Assembly: GCA_963709995.1 (NCBI GenBank)
Contig: CAVPYN010000011.1
Span: 302,762 to 366,761, forward strand
Reading direction: 5' to 3'
DNA from: JAUIIK01 sp963709995
GTDB taxonomy: Bacteria > Chloroflexota > Chloroflexia > Thermomicrobiales > CFX8
Length of the DNA: 64,000 bases
Part shown: one piece after another, positions 62,917 to 64,000 of the stretch
Numbering within the stretch: the stretch's first letter is position 1
Layout: every line of letters begins with the position of its first letter
Program-made: the position numbers and the translations under genes
Notes under the pieces: generated by a model
Database searches by the model: none
Told to the model about the DNA's origin: nothing
What the model saw: only the letters and a program-made list of their open reading frames with translations

Positions 62917-63375
62917 GTGGGGTATAATATGTCATTCAATTGTGCGGCTGCTTTGATTAGTAACTGTCTGCAAATCGATGAGGTTGTTGGAGAGCAAGAT
63001 GACGATACGCGATCAACAACAAGTTGGACTGAAGAAGATACCAGGCGCTTCACCGAGTTACGGTTGAAAGTGCTGGACCAATGGCTCGCTGAAGTCGACC
63101 AGCAAGAACTCGATTTGTTGCAGGCACGATTTGAAGCCGAAGAAGCACAACAACTTGCCCCGGCGTTTGAAAGGATGAAGCGGGAACGTCTGGAGATACA
63201 GACTGCTCTGAAACAGAGGGAGAGTGAGAACGCTCGCCTCGCGCAACTTTTGGAGCAGCAAGAACAGCTTGTGACTGATGCGAAAGGCTGGATTGACGAG
63301 TTTGAGGCACGTCATCGCGCTATTTATCGGCAATATGCTTCCCTTAAACGCAGTGGTGCGTTATCTGCTGCATGA
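62917..63375 (+). CDS. Coiled-coil protein next to HNH endonuclease
   Basis: The 152-residue ORF has an unclear start (first ATG 62917; coding character is clear from about 63,010: EEDTRRFTELRLKVLDQWLA). A long heptad-like helix spans about residues 55-135 (LDLLQARFEAEEAQQLAPAF, ALKQRESENARLAQLLEQQE). The end YRQYASLKRSGALSAA overlaps the next ATG (gcATGA). Function unknown; the coupling suggests it works with the HNH protein. Confidence 0.6.
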   Translation: MGYNMSFNCAAALISNCLQIDEVVGEQDDDTRSTTSWTEEDTRRFTELRLKVLDQWLAEVDQQELDLLQARFEAEEAQQLAPAFERMKRERLEIQTALKQRESENARLAQLLEQQEQLVTDAKGWIDEFEARHRAIYRQYASLKRSGALSAA

Positions 63376-63895
63376 CGCCGCATGAGCAAACGGTCAAACA
63401 GAGATTGCGTGAACGTTTCAACTATCGCTGTGGTTACTGTGGTATACGAGAGGTCGATCACGGCAGCGAGCTTGAAGTAGAACATTTTCGGCCGCGTTCG
63501 CGTGGTGGTAGCAATGCCCTTGGTAATTTGATTTATGCCTGTACTGCCTGCAATCGGGCGAAGGGGCAGATTGACGAGAGTCTGACGCACCTCCTGCCCG
63601 CCGTTTGCTTCATCCTTTAAAAGATTATATTGACGAGCATCTATCTTTGCTCGACAATGGTATGTTAGAAGGGATCACTGACCGGGGTCGCTTTCATATA
63701 GCATGGCTGCAACTGAATCGACCACAACTCGTGCAACACCGGCAAGAACAGCAACAGCGACGATTGTTCGAGCAGGTAACACAGGCGACGATTGAGCGAC
63801 AACAACAAATGCAGCAACAGATCGATCAAATGTATAGAGAGCTAAAACAACTTTACGTACTTATTGAGCGACTGCGGCAAACACTTCAGATGTAA
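63372..63895 (+). CDS. HNH endonuclease with coiled-coil tail, one frame change
   Basis: MTPHEQTVKQRLRERFNYRC then GYCGIREVDHGSELEVEHFR and ACTACNRAKGQIDE show the CxxC...H...N...CxxC zinc-supported HNH nuclease fold (EVEHFRPRSRGGSNALGN). A shift near 63,600 leads to LHPLKDYIDEHLSLLDNGML, GRFHIAWLQLNRPQLV and a helical Gln-rich tail ending at TAA 63893-63895. The ATG overlaps the stop of the coiled-coil gene. Such HNH proteins are often defence or mobile-element nucleases. 63,896-64,000 holds nothing I can call. Confidence 0.75.
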
Positions 63896-64000
63896 TTGAT
63901 GCTCCTGCCTGATAGTTTTAGGCAACTTCAGACACAGCAGGCTCGGCTTGCCCAGGTGTTTGCGGGATAAGAAATTGAGCTACTAATATTTTCTCTGCCT

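Overview
The window looks like two different genomes joined near position 55,850. Positions 1 to about 55,850 are GC-rich with strong G/C third-position codon bias. The gene content (DUF1989 protein, LLM flavin oxidoreductase, several DinB proteins, GMC and FMO-type flavoenzymes, secreted proteins carrying a TPDN...GNVGxHYxxWRY domain, MenA-type prenyltransferase) suggests a Thermomicrobia-like Chloroflexota bacterium. From about 55,850 to the end the DNA is visibly more A/T-rich, uses different codons and carries frequent acggccgt words. Its content (IS21 element, broken polysaccharide-export ATPases, cytidylyltransferase pieces, HEPN/MNT toxin-antitoxin pairs) suggests another, perhaps Anaerolineae-like, genome. 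An ABC exporter permease is cut after 44 codons exactly at the change, so an assembly chimera is the simplest reading. Taxonomy here is inference from content, not from a search.

Layout. 0-8 kb: a broken GIY-YIG gene, a P-loop kinase, a DUF1989 protein, two DinB proteins and an MFS transporter, nearly all with frame changes, plus an intact LLM oxidoreductase and a small membrane protein. 8-23 kb: Na/Pi symporter-like protein coupled to a universal stress protein, a large secreted serine-protease/CAP protein, cupins, phytoene-desaturase-like and GMC flavoenzymes, a zinc metallopeptidase, a DUF389 protein, a second secreted protein sharing a domain with the protease, an amidohydrolase and an M28-like protein. 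24-34 kb: arylsulfatase, AI-2E permease, DUF1269 protein, LPG-synthase-like membrane protein, and a giant LuxR regulator coupled to a ferredoxin. 34-41 kb: a complete peptide/opine-type ABC importer (binding protein, two permeases, one fused double ATPase). 41-47 kb: a metzincin-like protease with a small partner, broken secreted proteins and a penicillin acylase-like hydrolase.

47.4-53.1 kb is the most unusual part. It holds a NitT/TauT-type ABC importer whose binding protein is a tandem duplication in one chain, followed by its ATPase, then a permease fused in frame to a MenA-type UbiA prenyltransferase, then a PAP2 phosphatase. An importer built into a prenyltransferase suggests uptake of an aromatic quinone precursor with direct prenylation at the membrane; this is a hypothesis.

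55.9-64 kb contains an intact-looking IS21-family element (2,737 bp, perfect 7-bp target duplication) inside a TPR gene, surrounded by four decayed copies of a Wzt-like ATPase gene, two N-terminal fragments of a sialic-acid-type cytidylyltransferase, two damaged nucleotidyltransferase/HEPN pairs, and a coiled-coil plus HNH endonuclease pair at the end.

Single-base frame changes are common but clustered (0-8, 13-16.6, 43-50.3 and 55.9-64 kb) while 16.9-43 kb is nearly clean. Many could be sequencing errors, so genes marked broken may be intact in the organism.
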